This document shows positions 26,755-35,062 of a DNA stretch of 64,000 nt, piece by piece. The position numbers were made by a program, and so were the translations under genes. Source of the stretch: CAWDMC01 sp963803295 (GTDB taxonomy: Bacteria; Acidobacteriota; Terriglobia; UBA7540). Positions within the stretch are counted from its first letter, which is position 1; the number at the start of each line of letters is the position of its first letter. A model generated the notes under the pieces. That model ran no database searches. It saw nothing but the letters and a program-made list of their open reading frames with translations, and had not been told where the DNA came from. The stretch covers positions 62,001 to 126,000 of the forward strand of contig CAWDMC010000012.1 of NCBI GenBank assembly GCA_963803295.1, read 5' to 3'.

Positions 26755-26874
26755 ATGACCAGGGCTGGCGCAGGAACGGCAGGAACGTAGGTGGTGCATC
26801 TGTAACGTCGTCGGCTTTGTCAAGGGGAATTTAGCGACACCACTACCCCCGCGTGCCGGAGGCGGGGTCAAGGG

Positions 26875-26899
26875 CGGTCCGACGCTTTTGGTCGGACCG
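26875..26899. repeat. Perfect 9-bp hairpin
   Basis: CGGTCCGAC, loop GCTTTTG, GTCGGACCG. No run of T follows, so it is more likely an extragenic palindrome than a terminator. Confidence 0.55.
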
Positions 26900-27065
26900 T
26901 TCATCGCAGACCCTTGAGGCCGCGTCCAGCCTTGGTCGTATTCGACAAACCAAGTTTACCGGTCTAAGGAGCCGACGCCGTTATGAAATCAGACCTCGCT
27001 TTTAGGCCTGCGACTTTTCCGGGGTTGTTGCGATCACCCGGAACGGACTTAGAAATCAATTTAAG

Positions 27066-27097
27066 AACCGCAGACCCAAAGCCGGGGTCTGCGCTAC
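27066..27097. repeat. Palindromic repeat inside the SBBP remnant
   Basis: CGCAGACCC, short spacer, GGGGTCTGCG, flanked by AAC and CTAC. It looks like a REP-type element carried within the pseudogene and adds the residues ADPKPGSAL to its frame. Confidence 0.6.
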
Positions 27098-27387
27098 AGG
27101 AGCCGGTCCCAAACCCCGAATCGCGAGCCTCAGCCATGGTGCGCATGAAACTGGTCGGCGCCAACCCGCAGGCGAAAGTCAGCGGACTGGATGAATTGCC
27201 GGGCAAAAGCAACTATTTCATTGGCAATGATCCCAAGAAGTGGCGCACCACCGTCGCGAACTACGCCAAGGTGAAATACGCCAACGTCTATCCGGGCGTG
27301 GACCTGGTGTATTACGGCAACCAAGGCCAACTGGAATACGACTTTGTGGTCCAGCCGGGCGCCGATCCGTGCCCGATCGCGCTGGAC

Positions 27388-27439
27388 GTAGGGGCGGGGC
27401 TTGCCCTGCCCGAAAGGGCACCGCAAGCGGCGCCCCTAC
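27388..27439. repeat. 52-base hairpin element with GAAA loop
   Basis: The ends GTAGGGGCGGGGCTTGC and GCAAGCGGCGCCCCTAC pair with 2 mismatches; the centre is GCCC-GAAA-GGGC, a GNRA tetraloop. It lies inside the SBBP remnant and replaces normal codons with ALALPERAPQAAP-like sequence. A related terminal word occurs near 4880. Confidence 0.75.
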
Positions 27440-27698
27440 ATGTTGACGGAAATGGCGATCTGGTGGTGGGCACTGAACGCCGCTGGCTCGGCCCTGATGT
27501 ACTCCACGTATCTGGGCGGAAGCGGCGCTGATTTCGGCCGTGGCGTAGCGATCGATGCCTCTGGCAACACCTATGTCACAGGCGATACCTACTCGACCAA
27601 TTTCCCCAGCACACCGGGCGCCTTCCAAACTACTTACGGCGGGGACGGGGATGGCTTTGTCAGCAAGCTCAATGTTAACGGCTCGGCTCTGCGCTACC

Positions 27699-27996
27699 CG
27701 CTCTCGCCGCCAAGCTCCGCTGCGATCTCCCGTTAGGAGAGTCCGTTCTGATCGAGAAGAAACTTCAGCACGTCGACCGGGTCCGCGCCCGGCACCGGGT
27801 AATGCTCAGTTTCGTAGCGTTCGATGAGAAGCGTCAGGAGCTCGATGGCGTCTTCCTCTTCCGGCGTCGGATCAGGCTTCTTCGTCAGCTCAAAGAGCGC
27901 CTTCGTGTACTCCGCGAGTTCCTCATCCGAGTGGATGACGTGAGGCGCTCCTTGCTTAATCATCACGGCCGGATCCGCCAGTGCTGTGCTCATCAT
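27699..27996 (-). pseudogene. HigA-type antitoxin remnant, nonsense and truncated
   Basis: From the ATG at 27996: MSTALADPAVMIKQGAPHVI, EEEDAIELLTLLIERYE and DPVDVLKFLLDQNGLS, the N-terminal half of HigA-like antitoxins. The stop at 27733 is TAA where a CAA would continue into QREIAAELGG, the start of the helix-turn-helix, so a C-to-T change probably created it. Ten codons later the gene meets the broken SBBP gene and all further HTH sequence is gone. No HigB toxin gene is recognisable next to it. The open frame continues upstream to 28209, but that part has no family likeness. Confidence 0.7.
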
Positions 27997-28198
27997 GGAG
28001 CCCCCATATCCCAGTTCGCAGGATCGTTGTATTGGTACCTTCGGGTCATCCCTCGGCACGACCTCTGTGCCATTGGCGCTCAGCACAGCGCTGCTATCCT
28101 TGGGGTGGAAGGAGATCTCCCGGTCTGTACCTGGGACAAGAGAAAGTGGCTCCCAGCCATAATTTGAAGATTCTGCAGAATGGAGGATTCGCAACGAT

Positions 28199-29289
28199 AT
28201 GAGTGTCAAGAAGAAGCTTGCGTTGGTCTTACTACTGGGCCTGATCGCCCCTCTGCTCGCTGTGACGCACGCGAAAGCCGCCGATGTAAGCGTTACCGTA
28301 ACCGGTAACCCTGCAACGGCTAAACAAGGACAAAACCATCAACTTTACGATAAACGTGAGTGCAACGGGCAACCTAAACCTTAGCCAGGACAACATCTCG
28401 AATCCCGGCACGGTTACAATCTACCGGGCCTACACAGCCGGTGATGGTTCCACGAGCCCGGAAAGCCCGGATAACACCAGCCAGTTCACAGCCCCAACCA
28501 CGGTCGCCCAAGGTTGCGACGTGTATACCAGCGGGCCGCAAAAAGGCGAGTGCAAGAACACACAACCTGTTGCTGGCGGACCCTACACGCTTCAAGGGTC
28601 AGTTTTCGTACCCGCGACGCTTACGCCCGGTACGTACACTATCACCATCGTGGGCAGCGCAACCAACGGGCTGACCCTTGGGACTATGCCCTCTTTCGAC
28701 CTAGGCGTCGAGCCGGCCGGTAGCGCCCCTTCCGTCAGCATCAGCAACCCTGCGAACGGGTCCTCGAACTTCGTTGTCAATCAGCCAACTGGCGCGGCAG
28801 TTCAAATCACTTCTGATCTTCCCCTTTACATTAGTTACAGCAAACCTCAACGGTGACGCGGTCTCCCTGGCTCTCGACAGCGGCAGTGGCAACTGGGTAG
28901 GGCCGATGACGCTGACCCAGCCCGGTTCGAATACCTTCTTTGTTCAAGCCTGCAACACGGCCGGCTGCGGCGAGGATACCAGCACCTTCACCGTCCACTA
29001 CAATTTCGGCAGTTGGCTGCCCCCCATCACAACGGCGAAATTCCAGAGTGGGCGGACGCTTCCGGTTATCTTCCGCGTCGCGGATTATAACGGTCCGACT
29101 GCAAACGCCGTCGCGATGGTCAAACTTGACAGTGCGACCGTGGGGACCGCTCAGATCCAGTACGATTCAACCGGAACTCCTTACTACCAGCTCAACGTAG
29201 TCCTAAACGTCGCCACGGGGCCTCATAGCATTGCGGTCAGTCTGGACGACGGATTCACGAACGTAGCGTATCCGATCACGGTAAAGTAG
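28199..29289 (+). pseudogene. Secreted Ig-like protein with two single-base frameshifts
   Basis: Three overlapping frames build one protein of about 360 residues. Frame 1 (28199) gives a signal peptide (KKLALVLLLGLIAPLLA, cleavage near AKA) and SVTVTGNPATAKQGQ. Removing one A from the AAAA at about 28333 continues into TINFTINVSATGNLNLSQDN (frame 2). A second shift near 28822 (one extra C in a CTTCCCC run) continues into FPFTLVTANLNGDAVSLALD (frame 3), ending TNVAYPITVK at 29289. The content is beta-rich, Ser/Thr-rich and Ig- or cadherin-like, with PSVSISNPANGSSNFVV. Both shifts lie at short homopolymers, so sequencing error cannot be ruled out. Confidence 0.7.
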
Positions 29290-29407
29290 CATGGACGTTG
29301 CCGGGGTGAACACCTCTCCATGAAGTAGGGCTATCAACCGGCGTACCAGCGGGCAGTCACAAGATGCGTCCTGTCTTGTGGCTGCCCACCCTAACCAATT
29401 GCCGTCC

Positions 29408-29512
29408 TTAACACGACAGGCACCCTTCGACGGCTTCCCGGACGTTCTCCATCAGCTCGTCCAGCGTGTCGGCTTGACTGGCACAGCCGGGGATTGCCGG
29501 AACCTCGGCCCA
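29408..29512 (-). pseudogene. HicB-family antitoxin, C-terminal scrap
   Basis: Reading on the minus strand gives WAEVPAIPGCASQADTLDEL then MENVREAVEGCLSC and a stop. This is the first beta-strand and helix of HicB proteins (AEVPxLPGCxSxGDT). A stop codon lies directly before W, so the N-terminus is lost; the rest of the gene is absent. Confidence 0.6.
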
Positions 29513-29514
29513 TT

Positions 29515-29740
29515 ATACACGCAGGAAAGGTATAGCGGGTGGCGGCCACCCGAGGCGTCCTGGAAGACATAGTCGTAGGAATAGTAACACTGGTAGTAAT
29601 AAGGCCCTTGCTGCACGCGCTGGGCAGGCAGGGCAGAGTGAGAAACCGGACCCACGATGTTATTGAAAATACGGCTCCCCAAAATTCGGAGGGCATTGGC
29701 TTGTGGAGCGCCACGCGGTCTCGGTAGGCGTGCGCCGTAC
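29515..29740 (-). pseudogene. Fragment with RHS-like residues
   Basis: One frame on the minus strand reads QGPYYYQCYYSYDYVFQDAS then GGRHPLYLSC. A tyrosine-rich stretch followed by DASGGRHPL recalls the N-terminal part of acidobacterial RHS/YD-repeat proteins. Only about 70 residues survive and stops surround it. Confidence 0.3.
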
Positions 29741-29825
29741 TCCTAGCCACAATACGATTGTGTCCGTGGGCTGTTTGGCCGACGACATAAAGTGCCGTTC
29801 CTCCGAAGATCGCCGGTGGGGACAC

Positions 29826-30376
29826 CGGCGCTGCAGCGCAAAATTAGATGAATATTAATTGACAGCCAATAACGCAGGCAGTAGAGTTGTAGAGGCTAGC
29901 TGTAGCCTACACAGAGGCTCGGTAACTAGCAAGATGGGCGCAGGCCTGCCATCAGGTCCGCGGCCTTCAAAACAAAGGAGAGGCGTGTTCTTCTGAGCAC
30001 CCCCGGGTGTTCAACGAAAGAGCAACATGGGCTTGTTCCCATTCCCTCCCAACGACATCGCGCTTGCTGGTTTGGCGGATGCCTTCAGGGGCCACGAGAT
30101 TCCGGGGACGAGCAGAAATGTGGAAACGGACCCACGATATCTAACAAAACAAAAGATGGCGGATCACAGCATCCGCCATCGCGCTTTCGTTCAGCATCAC
30201 GCTCCGGCTCTATGAGGACTGGAACAGCCAGATCAAAATTGTTGATCCCCGGCCCGCAGCAGATCGACTTGGGGGCGTTGCCGATGGTGCCGAGCGCCTG
30301 CGAAGCAAAACTATTGGGTGCAAAATACTGATTGGCGACCAGAGAACAATCCGTTCCGGTTGGTTTCGAGTTGTGT
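29826..30376. other. Gene-free stretch before the rplU promoter
   Basis: About 550 bases. A few frames of under 70 residues are present but I recognise none of them; no tRNA or other RNA gene is seen. Confidence 0.3.
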
Positions 30377-30405
30377 TTGACAGACTAGCACCGGTTGCGT
30401 AGAAT
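30377..30405 (+). promoter_or_regulatory. Sigma-70 promoter of the rplU operon
   Basis: TTGACA at 30377-30382, exactly 17 bases, TAGAAT at 30400-30405. The likely start is near 30412, leaving a leader of about 27 bases before the rplU ATG with a GGGAGAGAG ribosome site. It is the best promoter in the window. Confidence 0.8.
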
Positions 30406-30438
30406 TAGGGTTTCGACTTCCTGGGAGAGAGCAACTCT

Positions 30439-30750
30439 ATGTATGCCATCATCCACACGGGTGGGAAACAGTATAAAGTGTCGCCGGGCGATGTGATCCG
30501 AATTGAAAAGCTCGGGGGCGAAGCAGGCTCGGACGTGGAGTTCAACCATGTTTTCGCCGTGCGCAAGGAGAGCCTGACGCTGGGAACACCTCTGGTGGCG
30601 AATGCCAAGGTAGTGGCTACGATCATGCGTAACGACCGGGCGCCGAAGGTCCGGGTGCTTAAGTATAAACGGAAGAAGCAGTATCGGCGGACCATTGGAC
30701 ATCGGCAGGAGTTCAGCGAGGTCCGCATCAAGGAAATCGTGCAGGCGTAA
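30439..30750 (+). CDS. rplU: 50S ribosomal protein L21
   Basis: Binds 23S rRNA in the large subunit. It has 103 residues and is complete: MYAIIHTGGKQYKVSPGDVI at the start, GTPLVANAKVVATI in the middle, and the basic C-terminal signature KVRVLKYKRKKQYRRTIGHR. First gene of the conserved rplU-rpmA-obgE-nadD-rsfS block; rpmA follows after 14 bases. Confidence 0.97.
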   Translation: MYAIIHTGGKQYKVSPGDVIRIEKLGGEAGSDVEFNHVFAVRKESLTLGTPLVANAKVVATIMRNDRAPKVRVLKYKRKKQYRRTIGHRQEFSEVRIKEIVQA

Positions 30751-30764
30751 ACGGGAGTTTATCG

Positions 30765-31028
30765 ATGGCTCATAAAAAGGGACTAGGCAGCTCGCGCAAT
30801 GGCCGCGATTCGAACGCGCAACGGCTCGGCGTGAAGCGTTTCGATGGACAGACCGTCTCCGGCGGCTCGATCCTGGTGCGTCAGCGCGGCAGTAAGCTGA
30901 AACCGGGCGATAACGTCGGAATCGGCAAGGACGACACTCTGTTTGCCAAGGTTGCAGGCGTGGTGAAGTTTGAGGACAAGGGCCGGTCGGGGCGCTTCGT
31001 AAGCATCCTGGTTCCTTCGGCGAATTGA
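30765..31028 (+). CDS. rpmA: 50S ribosomal protein L27
   Basis: L27 reaches into the peptidyl-transferase centre. It has 87 residues: MAHKKGLGSSRNGRDSNAQR at the N-terminus, then RLGVKRFDGQTVSGGSILVR and GKDDTLFAKVAGVVKFE. The short N-terminus without a Firmicute-type cleavable extension is the Gram-negative form. Cotranscribed with rplU. Confidence 0.97.
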   Translation: MAHKKGLGSSRNGRDSNAQRLGVKRFDGQTVSGGSILVRQRGSKLKPGDNVGIGKDDTLFAKVAGVVKFEDKGRSGRFVSILVPSAN

Positions 31029-31245
31029 CCTTTTCTAGAGAGCGGTGGAGGCTGCTTTTTCCGGATGGGAATCGAGGTTCGGGATTCCGGATGTCAACCG
31101 ACGTTCCGGCTTACTCTCGCTGCCCTTGAGTCCATCCGTGGCGCCCACCGCTTTCATTGTTTAACGGGGAATAAATCCCGTCGGCGCGTGACGACGAAGC
31201 CGTCGGGTCCTGGCCCTATTCCGCACCACGAAATCCGAGTCGTCC

Positions 31246-32325
31246 GTGTTTATCGACGAGACAAAAGTACGCTTGGCGGCCGGCGATGGGGGTAACGGCT
31301 GCGTCGCCTTTCGGCGGGAGAAGTACGTACCTCGCGGCGGTCCAAGCGGCGGCGATGGCGGACGAGGCGGCGACATTTATTTGGTTTCGAATCCGCACCT
31401 GAACACGCTGCTGAAGTTCCGGTACAAGCGCGAGTTCATCGCTGGACGCGGCGGGCACGGGGAGGGGTCGAACCGGCACGGCCAGGACGCCAAAGATCTA
31501 GACATCGAGGTGCCGGTCGGAACCGTCGTGTTCGACGAAGCCCTGGGGGACAAGGTCTGGGACTTCGATGCTGCCGGACAGCGGTTTCTGGTGGCTCGCG
31601 GAGGGCGGGGCGGCCGGGGGAACTCCCATTTCGCCAGCTCCACGAATCAGGCCCCTCGCAGGGCCGAGCCCGGCCGCGAAGGTCAGAAGCGTGATCTGAA
31701 ACTGGTGCTGAAGCTGCTGGCCGACGTGGGCTTGGTGGGATTCCCCAACGCCGGCAAGTCCACTTTGATCTCGCGACTGAGCGCCGCCCGTCCCAAGATT
31801 GCCGACTACCCGTTTACGACTCTTGAGCCGCACCTGGGGGTGGTGGCGCTTGACCTTAACCGCACCTTTGTCATGGCCGACATTCCCGGTCTTATCGAAG
31901 GTGCGCACCTGGGAAAAGGACTAGGGACACGCTTTCTCCGGCACATCGAGCGCACTCGATTGTTGCTTCATCTGATCGACGTCTCGGAAGTGCCGGAGAG
32001 CGATCCTGGCCATGACTATGGTGTCATCTTGGCCGAGCTTGAGAGTTTCAGTCCGGCCCTGTCCACGAAGCCGATGCTGCTGGTAGCCTCGAAGATCGAT
32101 GTGGCCGGCGAAGGCAGGCGGCTGGAAGGGCTGCGAAGGTTCGCGCGGGACCTGGACAAGCCGCTTTACGAAATCTCCGGCGTCACCGGCCAAGGACTCG
32201 ACGATCTGAATTGGGCCATCTGGTCGGAACTGGAGAAGGTGCGGTCGACGGCGGCGGAAGCTTCGCCTTCAGCTGGCTTGGACGTCGTGGGCCAAGACGC
32301 CTCCGTCAGCCATCAAAACTCGTGA
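31246..32325 (+). CDS. obgE: GTPase Obg
   Basis: Essential GTPase linked to ribosome assembly and the stringent response. It has 359 residues. The Obg fold is FIDETKVRLAAGDGGNGCVA with many Gly-rich turns; the GTPase domain has G1 GFPNAGKST at residues 165-173, switch DYPFTTLEPHLGVV, G3 DIPGLIEGA, and the G4-like SKID. The C-terminal OCT domain is short or missing, as in several acidobacteria. It starts at a GTG (31246) and its stop overlaps the nadD GTG start (GTGA). A 217-base leader separates it from rpmA. Confidence 0.95.
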   Translation: MFIDETKVRLAAGDGGNGCVAFRREKYVPRGGPSGGDGGRGGDIYLVSNPHLNTLLKFRYKREFIAGRGGHGEGSNRHGQDAKDLDIEVPVGTVVFDEALGDKVWDFDAAGQRFLVARGGRGGRGNSHFASSTNQAPRRAEPGREGQKRDLKLVLKLLADVGLVGFPNAGKSTLISRLSAARPKIADYPFTTLEPHLGVVALDLNRTFVMADIPGLIEGAHLGKGLGTRFLRHIERTRLLLHLIDVSEVPESDPGHDYGVILAELESFSPALSTKPMLLVASKIDVAGEGRRLEGLRRFARDLDKPLYEISGVTGQGLDDLNWAIWSELEKVRSTAAEASPSAGLDVVGQDASVSHQNS

Positions 32326-32999
32326 ACCTCGCGCTCTTCGGCGGCACCTTCGATCCCATCCACAGTGGCCATCTGCGTGTAGCCAGGCGGGCTATGGCAG
32401 AATTTGGGCTTGACCGCATCCTTTTCGTGCCGAGCGGCAATCCTCCTCATAAGCCGGACGCGGATCTGGCTCCGTTCGTTCACCGTTTCGCGATGGTAGT
32501 GCTGGCCTGTGCGAGCGAGTCGCGCTTCATTCCTTCGCTCCTCGAGACGCCTACAACCGACGGGTCGCCGCATTATTCGGTAGATACCGCTCGCCGCCTG
32601 CGCCAGCGCCTGGGTCTCCAGGACCGCCTTTATTTCCTGATCGGAGTGGACGCCTTCCTCGAGATCCGGCAATGGAAGGACTACCGCGATCTGTTCAACC
32701 TGGTGAATTTCATCGTTGTCACTCGGCCTGGGTTCGAAGCCCGGGAGATCAGTACAGTGCTGCCCGAAGACGTGCTTGCCACAGGAGGACGACCGTTGCC
32801 AGGCTCTGAGGATACGCGCTCTCTCCGCCAAAGCAGCGTGCACATGCTGCGAGGAGTCCGAGTGCCGCTGGCTTCCCGCGAAATTCGGGATGCCTTGCGT
32901 CGGGGCGAACGGATCACTGGTTTTGTGCCGGCGCTTGTGGAAAAATATATGGTGAAGGAGGGGTTGTATCGGCCGGACGGGCTGGATACGCTGGCATGA
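32322..32999 (+). CDS. nadD: Nicotinate-nucleotide adenylyltransferase
   Basis: Makes NaAD from nicotinate mononucleotide and ATP in NAD synthesis. The GTG start at 32322 overlaps the obgE stop. It has 225 residues: LALFGGTFDPIHSGHLRVA (nucleotidyltransferase HxGH block), ILFVPSGNPPHK, YFLIGVDAFLEIRQWKDY and the C-terminal LRQSSVHMLRGV region in place of the usual SSTxIR motif. The open frame extends further upstream inside obgE but the overlap start is the natural one. Its stop overlaps the rsfS start. Confidence 0.94.
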   Translation: MNLALFGGTFDPIHSGHLRVARRAMAEFGLDRILFVPSGNPPHKPDADLAPFVHRFAMVVLACASESRFIPSLLETPTTDGSPHYSVDTARRLRQRLGLQDRLYFLIGVDAFLEIRQWKDYRDLFNLVNFIVVTRPGFEAREISTVLPEDVLATGGRPLPGSEDTRSLRQSSVHMLRGVRVPLASREIRDALRRGERITGFVPALVEKYMVKEGLYRPDGLDTLA

Positions 33000-33358
33000 T
33001 GAATCCCCAGGTGTGGGAAGCGGTTCAGGCCGCGCAAGACCGCAAGGCGGTCGACCTTGACCTGCTCGACCTCAAAGGATCGAGTTCATTTACCGACTAC
33101 TTTCTGATTTGCAGCGGAACTTCCTCCCGCCACCTGCAGGCCATTTCCGACGGTATCCAGGAGCGATTGGAGAAGTCCGGGGTGAGGCCTACTCACATTG
33201 AGGGCTATACCCAGGCGGAGTGGATTCTGCTGGATTATCTGAACTTTGTAGTGCACATCTTCTCCGAGCAGGCGCGCCGTTTCTACGATCTTGAACGGCT
33301 GTGGAAAAAGGCCGAGAAGGTCGTGCTTGCGAATGAGCCACCGGCAGGCGACAAGTGA
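32996..33358 (+). CDS. rsfS: Ribosomal silencing factor RsfS
   Basis: Binds L14 and blocks subunit joining when nutrients are scarce. It has 120 residues with the Iojap-type core KAVDLDLLDLKGSSSFTDYF, then ICSGTSSRHLQAISDGIQE and WILLDYLNFVVHIFSEQARR. The ATG overlaps the nadD stop by 4 bases, so it is translationally coupled. Confidence 0.94.
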   Translation: MMNPQVWEAVQAAQDRKAVDLDLLDLKGSSSFTDYFLICSGTSSRHLQAISDGIQERLEKSGVRPTHIEGYTQAEWILLDYLNFVVHIFSEQARRFYDLERLWKKAEKVVLANEPPAGDK

Positions 33359-33462
33359 GGACCGCGCGGCCGTACCCTTGCCCCTGGGGCCTCGCCCCGT
33401 TCCGTGAGGCGTCCGCCTGCTTCTGCATTGCCAAAGCCATGCCTTGACGAAGGCCCTAGCGC

Positions 33463-33939
33463 ATGCGCATTCGCCTGTTGTGGGGAGGCAAGACCAAAAA
33501 CGGCGAGCTTCGTACCCTTGAGGCCGATTACAGAGCCCGCATCGCACACTTCGGCGAGCTGGTGATCGAGGAACTTAATTTGCGGCCTGGAGATGAACGT
33601 CCCAAGCGAAACCAGTCGGGCGAAAAAGTCTCGCCGGCCGAGCGGCGCCTGCTGGAAAAAGTGGGCGGTAGCACAAAGATCATGCTCGATGCCCGAGGCC
33701 GTGAGTGGACGTCCCAGGAGTTCGCCGCTTGGCTCGGCCGACAGGCTGTTGGCGGCACACGGGAGATTTGTTTCCTGGTGGGTGGTCCCGACGGCTTTTC
33801 GGCCGCCTTTAAGAAACAGGCCGATGTGTTGCTCTCGCTCTCGCGGCTGACGCTTACGCGTGACTGGGCCCGCGTTCTGCTTTTGGAACAGATTTACCGC
33901 GCCTTCACAATTTTGCGCGGATATCCCTATGCGAAATAG
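33463..33939 (+). CDS. rlmH: 23S rRNA pseudouridine-1915 N3-methyltransferase
   Basis: SPOUT methyltransferase acting on helix 69 of 23S rRNA. It has 158 residues: MRIRLLWGGKTKNGELRTLE at the start, a central LDARGREWTSQEFA, the knot ICFLVGGPDGFS and LSRLTLTRDWARVLLLEQIY, and the C-terminal YRAFTILRGYPYAK (family RGYPYHK). It follows rsfS after 104 bases. Confidence 0.95.
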   Translation: MRIRLLWGGKTKNGELRTLEADYRARIAHFGELVIEELNLRPGDERPKRNQSGEKVSPAERRLLEKVGGSTKIMLDARGREWTSQEFAAWLGRQAVGGTREICFLVGGPDGFSAAFKKQADVLLSLSRLTLTRDWARVLLLEQIYRAFTILRGYPYAK

Positions 33940-33944
33940 GAACC

Positions 33945-34045
33945 AGGAATCGGAGTGCAGAACCCGGAAGTCAAGAGTCGGAATGCTTCTGGTTTCTGAC
34001 TTCGGGCTACTGACTCCTGGTTTCTGACTACTGACTTCTCCTATT
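33945..34045. repeat. Extragenic palindrome of the GAAGTC type
   Basis: CCCGGAAGTCAAGA pairs with TTTCTGACTTCGGG across about 16 bases, followed by two more TCTGACT units. The same words occur near 950-1140. It is probably a dispersed repeat. Confidence 0.5.
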
Positions 34046-34069
34046 TTCGAGGTTCCCTGGCCCGAAATT

Positions 34070-34194
34070 CGCAACGGCTTAATCATCGTCTACACCGGTC
34101 CCGGAAGGGCAAGGCCACGGTGCCGTTGGGCATGGCCCTACACGCGGTGGGTCAGGGCTTCAAGCTGTTGATGGTACAATTGACAAAGGACCAC
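34070..34194 (+). pseudogene. CobO-type corrinoid adenosyltransferase scrap
   Basis: Two frames give the N-terminal P-loop of CobO/BtuR: RNGLIIVYTGPG in one, then after a missing base KGKATVPLGMALHAVGQGF and KLLMVQLTK in the next. The family reads YTGPGKGKTTAALGMALRA. Nothing of the rest remains: the accD ATG follows 8 bases later. It is a 125-base fossil, not a functional gene. Confidence 0.75.
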
Positions 34195-34202
34195 AGGTTC
34201 TT

Positions 34203-35045
34203 ATGCCCTGGTTTCGCAAAGAAAAGCAGCCCCTGGAAGCTCCGCAGGAGAAGCGGGTGCAAACAGAGGGTTTGTGGCAGAAGTGTGAGGCTTGCAAGAA
34301 TATCCAGTGGAAGAAGGACATTGAAGCGAACCTCAACTGCTGCACGAAATGCAATTTTCATTTCAAGATGGGCTCCCGGCAGCGTCTGGAAACACTGTTT
34401 GATGAGTGCCATTATACGGAGCACGACCCGAACCTGGCCTCCACAGATCCGCTGCGGTTCCGGGACACCAAGGCTTACGCCGACCGTCTGAAGAAGGCGC
34501 AGAAAAACACCGGTCTCAAGGATGCGATCGTCACCGGCGAAGGAAAGCTGGAAGGCCACGGCGTCATCATCTGCGCCATGGAGTTCGAGTTCATCGGCGG
34601 CAGCATGGGCGCGGTGGTGGGCGAAAAGATCACCCGCGCCATCGACCGCTGTATCGCCGGAAACTTGCCGCTGGTGGTAATCTCCTGCTCGGGGGGTGCC
34701 CGCATGATGGAGGGCGCGATCAGCCTGATGCAGATGGCCAAGATCTCGGCCGCCCTGGCGCGGTTGGACGAGGTCCGCAAGCCCTACATTTCTGTGCTGA
34801 CAGATCCGACCACGGGCGGCGTTACTGCAAGCTACGCCATGCTGGGTGATTTGAATATCGCCGAACCGGGGGCTTTGATCGGATTCGCCGGACCGCGCGT
34901 GATCGAGCAGACCATTCACCAGAAGCTGCCGGAAGGATTTCAATCCGCCGAGTTCCTGCTGAGCCACGGCATGCTCGACGCCATCGTGCCGCGCAAGGAG
35001 ATGAAGTCGTACTTGGGTAGGGCGCTGGGCATGCTAGGGGCGTAA
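34203..35045 (+). CDS. accD: Acetyl-CoA carboxylase, carboxyltransferase subunit beta
   Basis: Pairs with AccA to carboxylate acetyl-CoA, the first step of fatty acid synthesis. It has 280 residues. An N-terminal zinc ribbon has Cys28, Cys31, Cys47 and Cys50 (KCEAC and CTKC), followed by the crotonase fold with GKLEGHGVIICAMEFEFIGG, SCSGGARMMEG and the LTDPTTGGVTASYAMLGD oxyanion region. The start is the ATG at 34203. The cobO scrap lies just before it. Confidence 0.96.
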   Translation: MPWFRKEKQPLEAPQEKRVQTEGLWQKCEACKNIQWKKDIEANLNCCTKCNFHFKMGSRQRLETLFDECHYTEHDPNLASTDPLRFRDTKAYADRLKKAQKNTGLKDAIVTGEGKLEGHGVIICAMEFEFIGGSMGAVVGEKITRAIDRCIAGNLPLVVISCSGGARMMEGAISLMQMAKISAALARLDEVRKPYISVLTDPTTGGVTASYAMLGDLNIAEPGALIGFAGPRVIEQTIHQKLPEGFQSAEFLLSHGMLDAIVPRKEMKSYLGRALGMLGA

Positions 35046-35062
35046 CCTTCGAGCGATAAAGA

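Larger units (their letters stand above)
26659..26982. other. gltBD leader and SBBP-remnant leader
   Basis: 324 bases between the divergent gltBD and a broken SBBP gene. It holds a possible operator (26737-26754) and a 9-bp hairpin (26875-26899). No gene was found. Confidence 0.4.
26983..27736 (+). pseudogene. SBBP-repeat protein remnant, truncated and frameshifted
   Basis: Remnant of a large secreted beta-propeller-like protein. The first frame (to 27531) has VRMKLVGANPQAKVSGLDEL, SNYFIGNDPKKWRT and YPGVDLVYYGNQGQLEYDFV, the conserved N-terminal domain; it lacks the usual first residues. A second frame (from about 27480) has ALMYSTYLGGSGADFGRGVA and GNTYVTGDTYSTNFPSTPGAF, one SBBP repeat. 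Between them about 150 residues of the normal protein are missing and the frame shifts. The gene ends abruptly at about 27700, where a broken HigA gene begins on the other strand. Two palindromic repeats sit inside it. Confidence 0.82.

Noticed and set aside
26875..26899. Rho-independent terminator
   Set aside because: No T-run follows on either strand.
27997..28209. N-terminal extension of the HigA remnant to 28209
   Set aside because: Its residues do not resemble HigA or any family that I know; the ATG at 27996 fits better.
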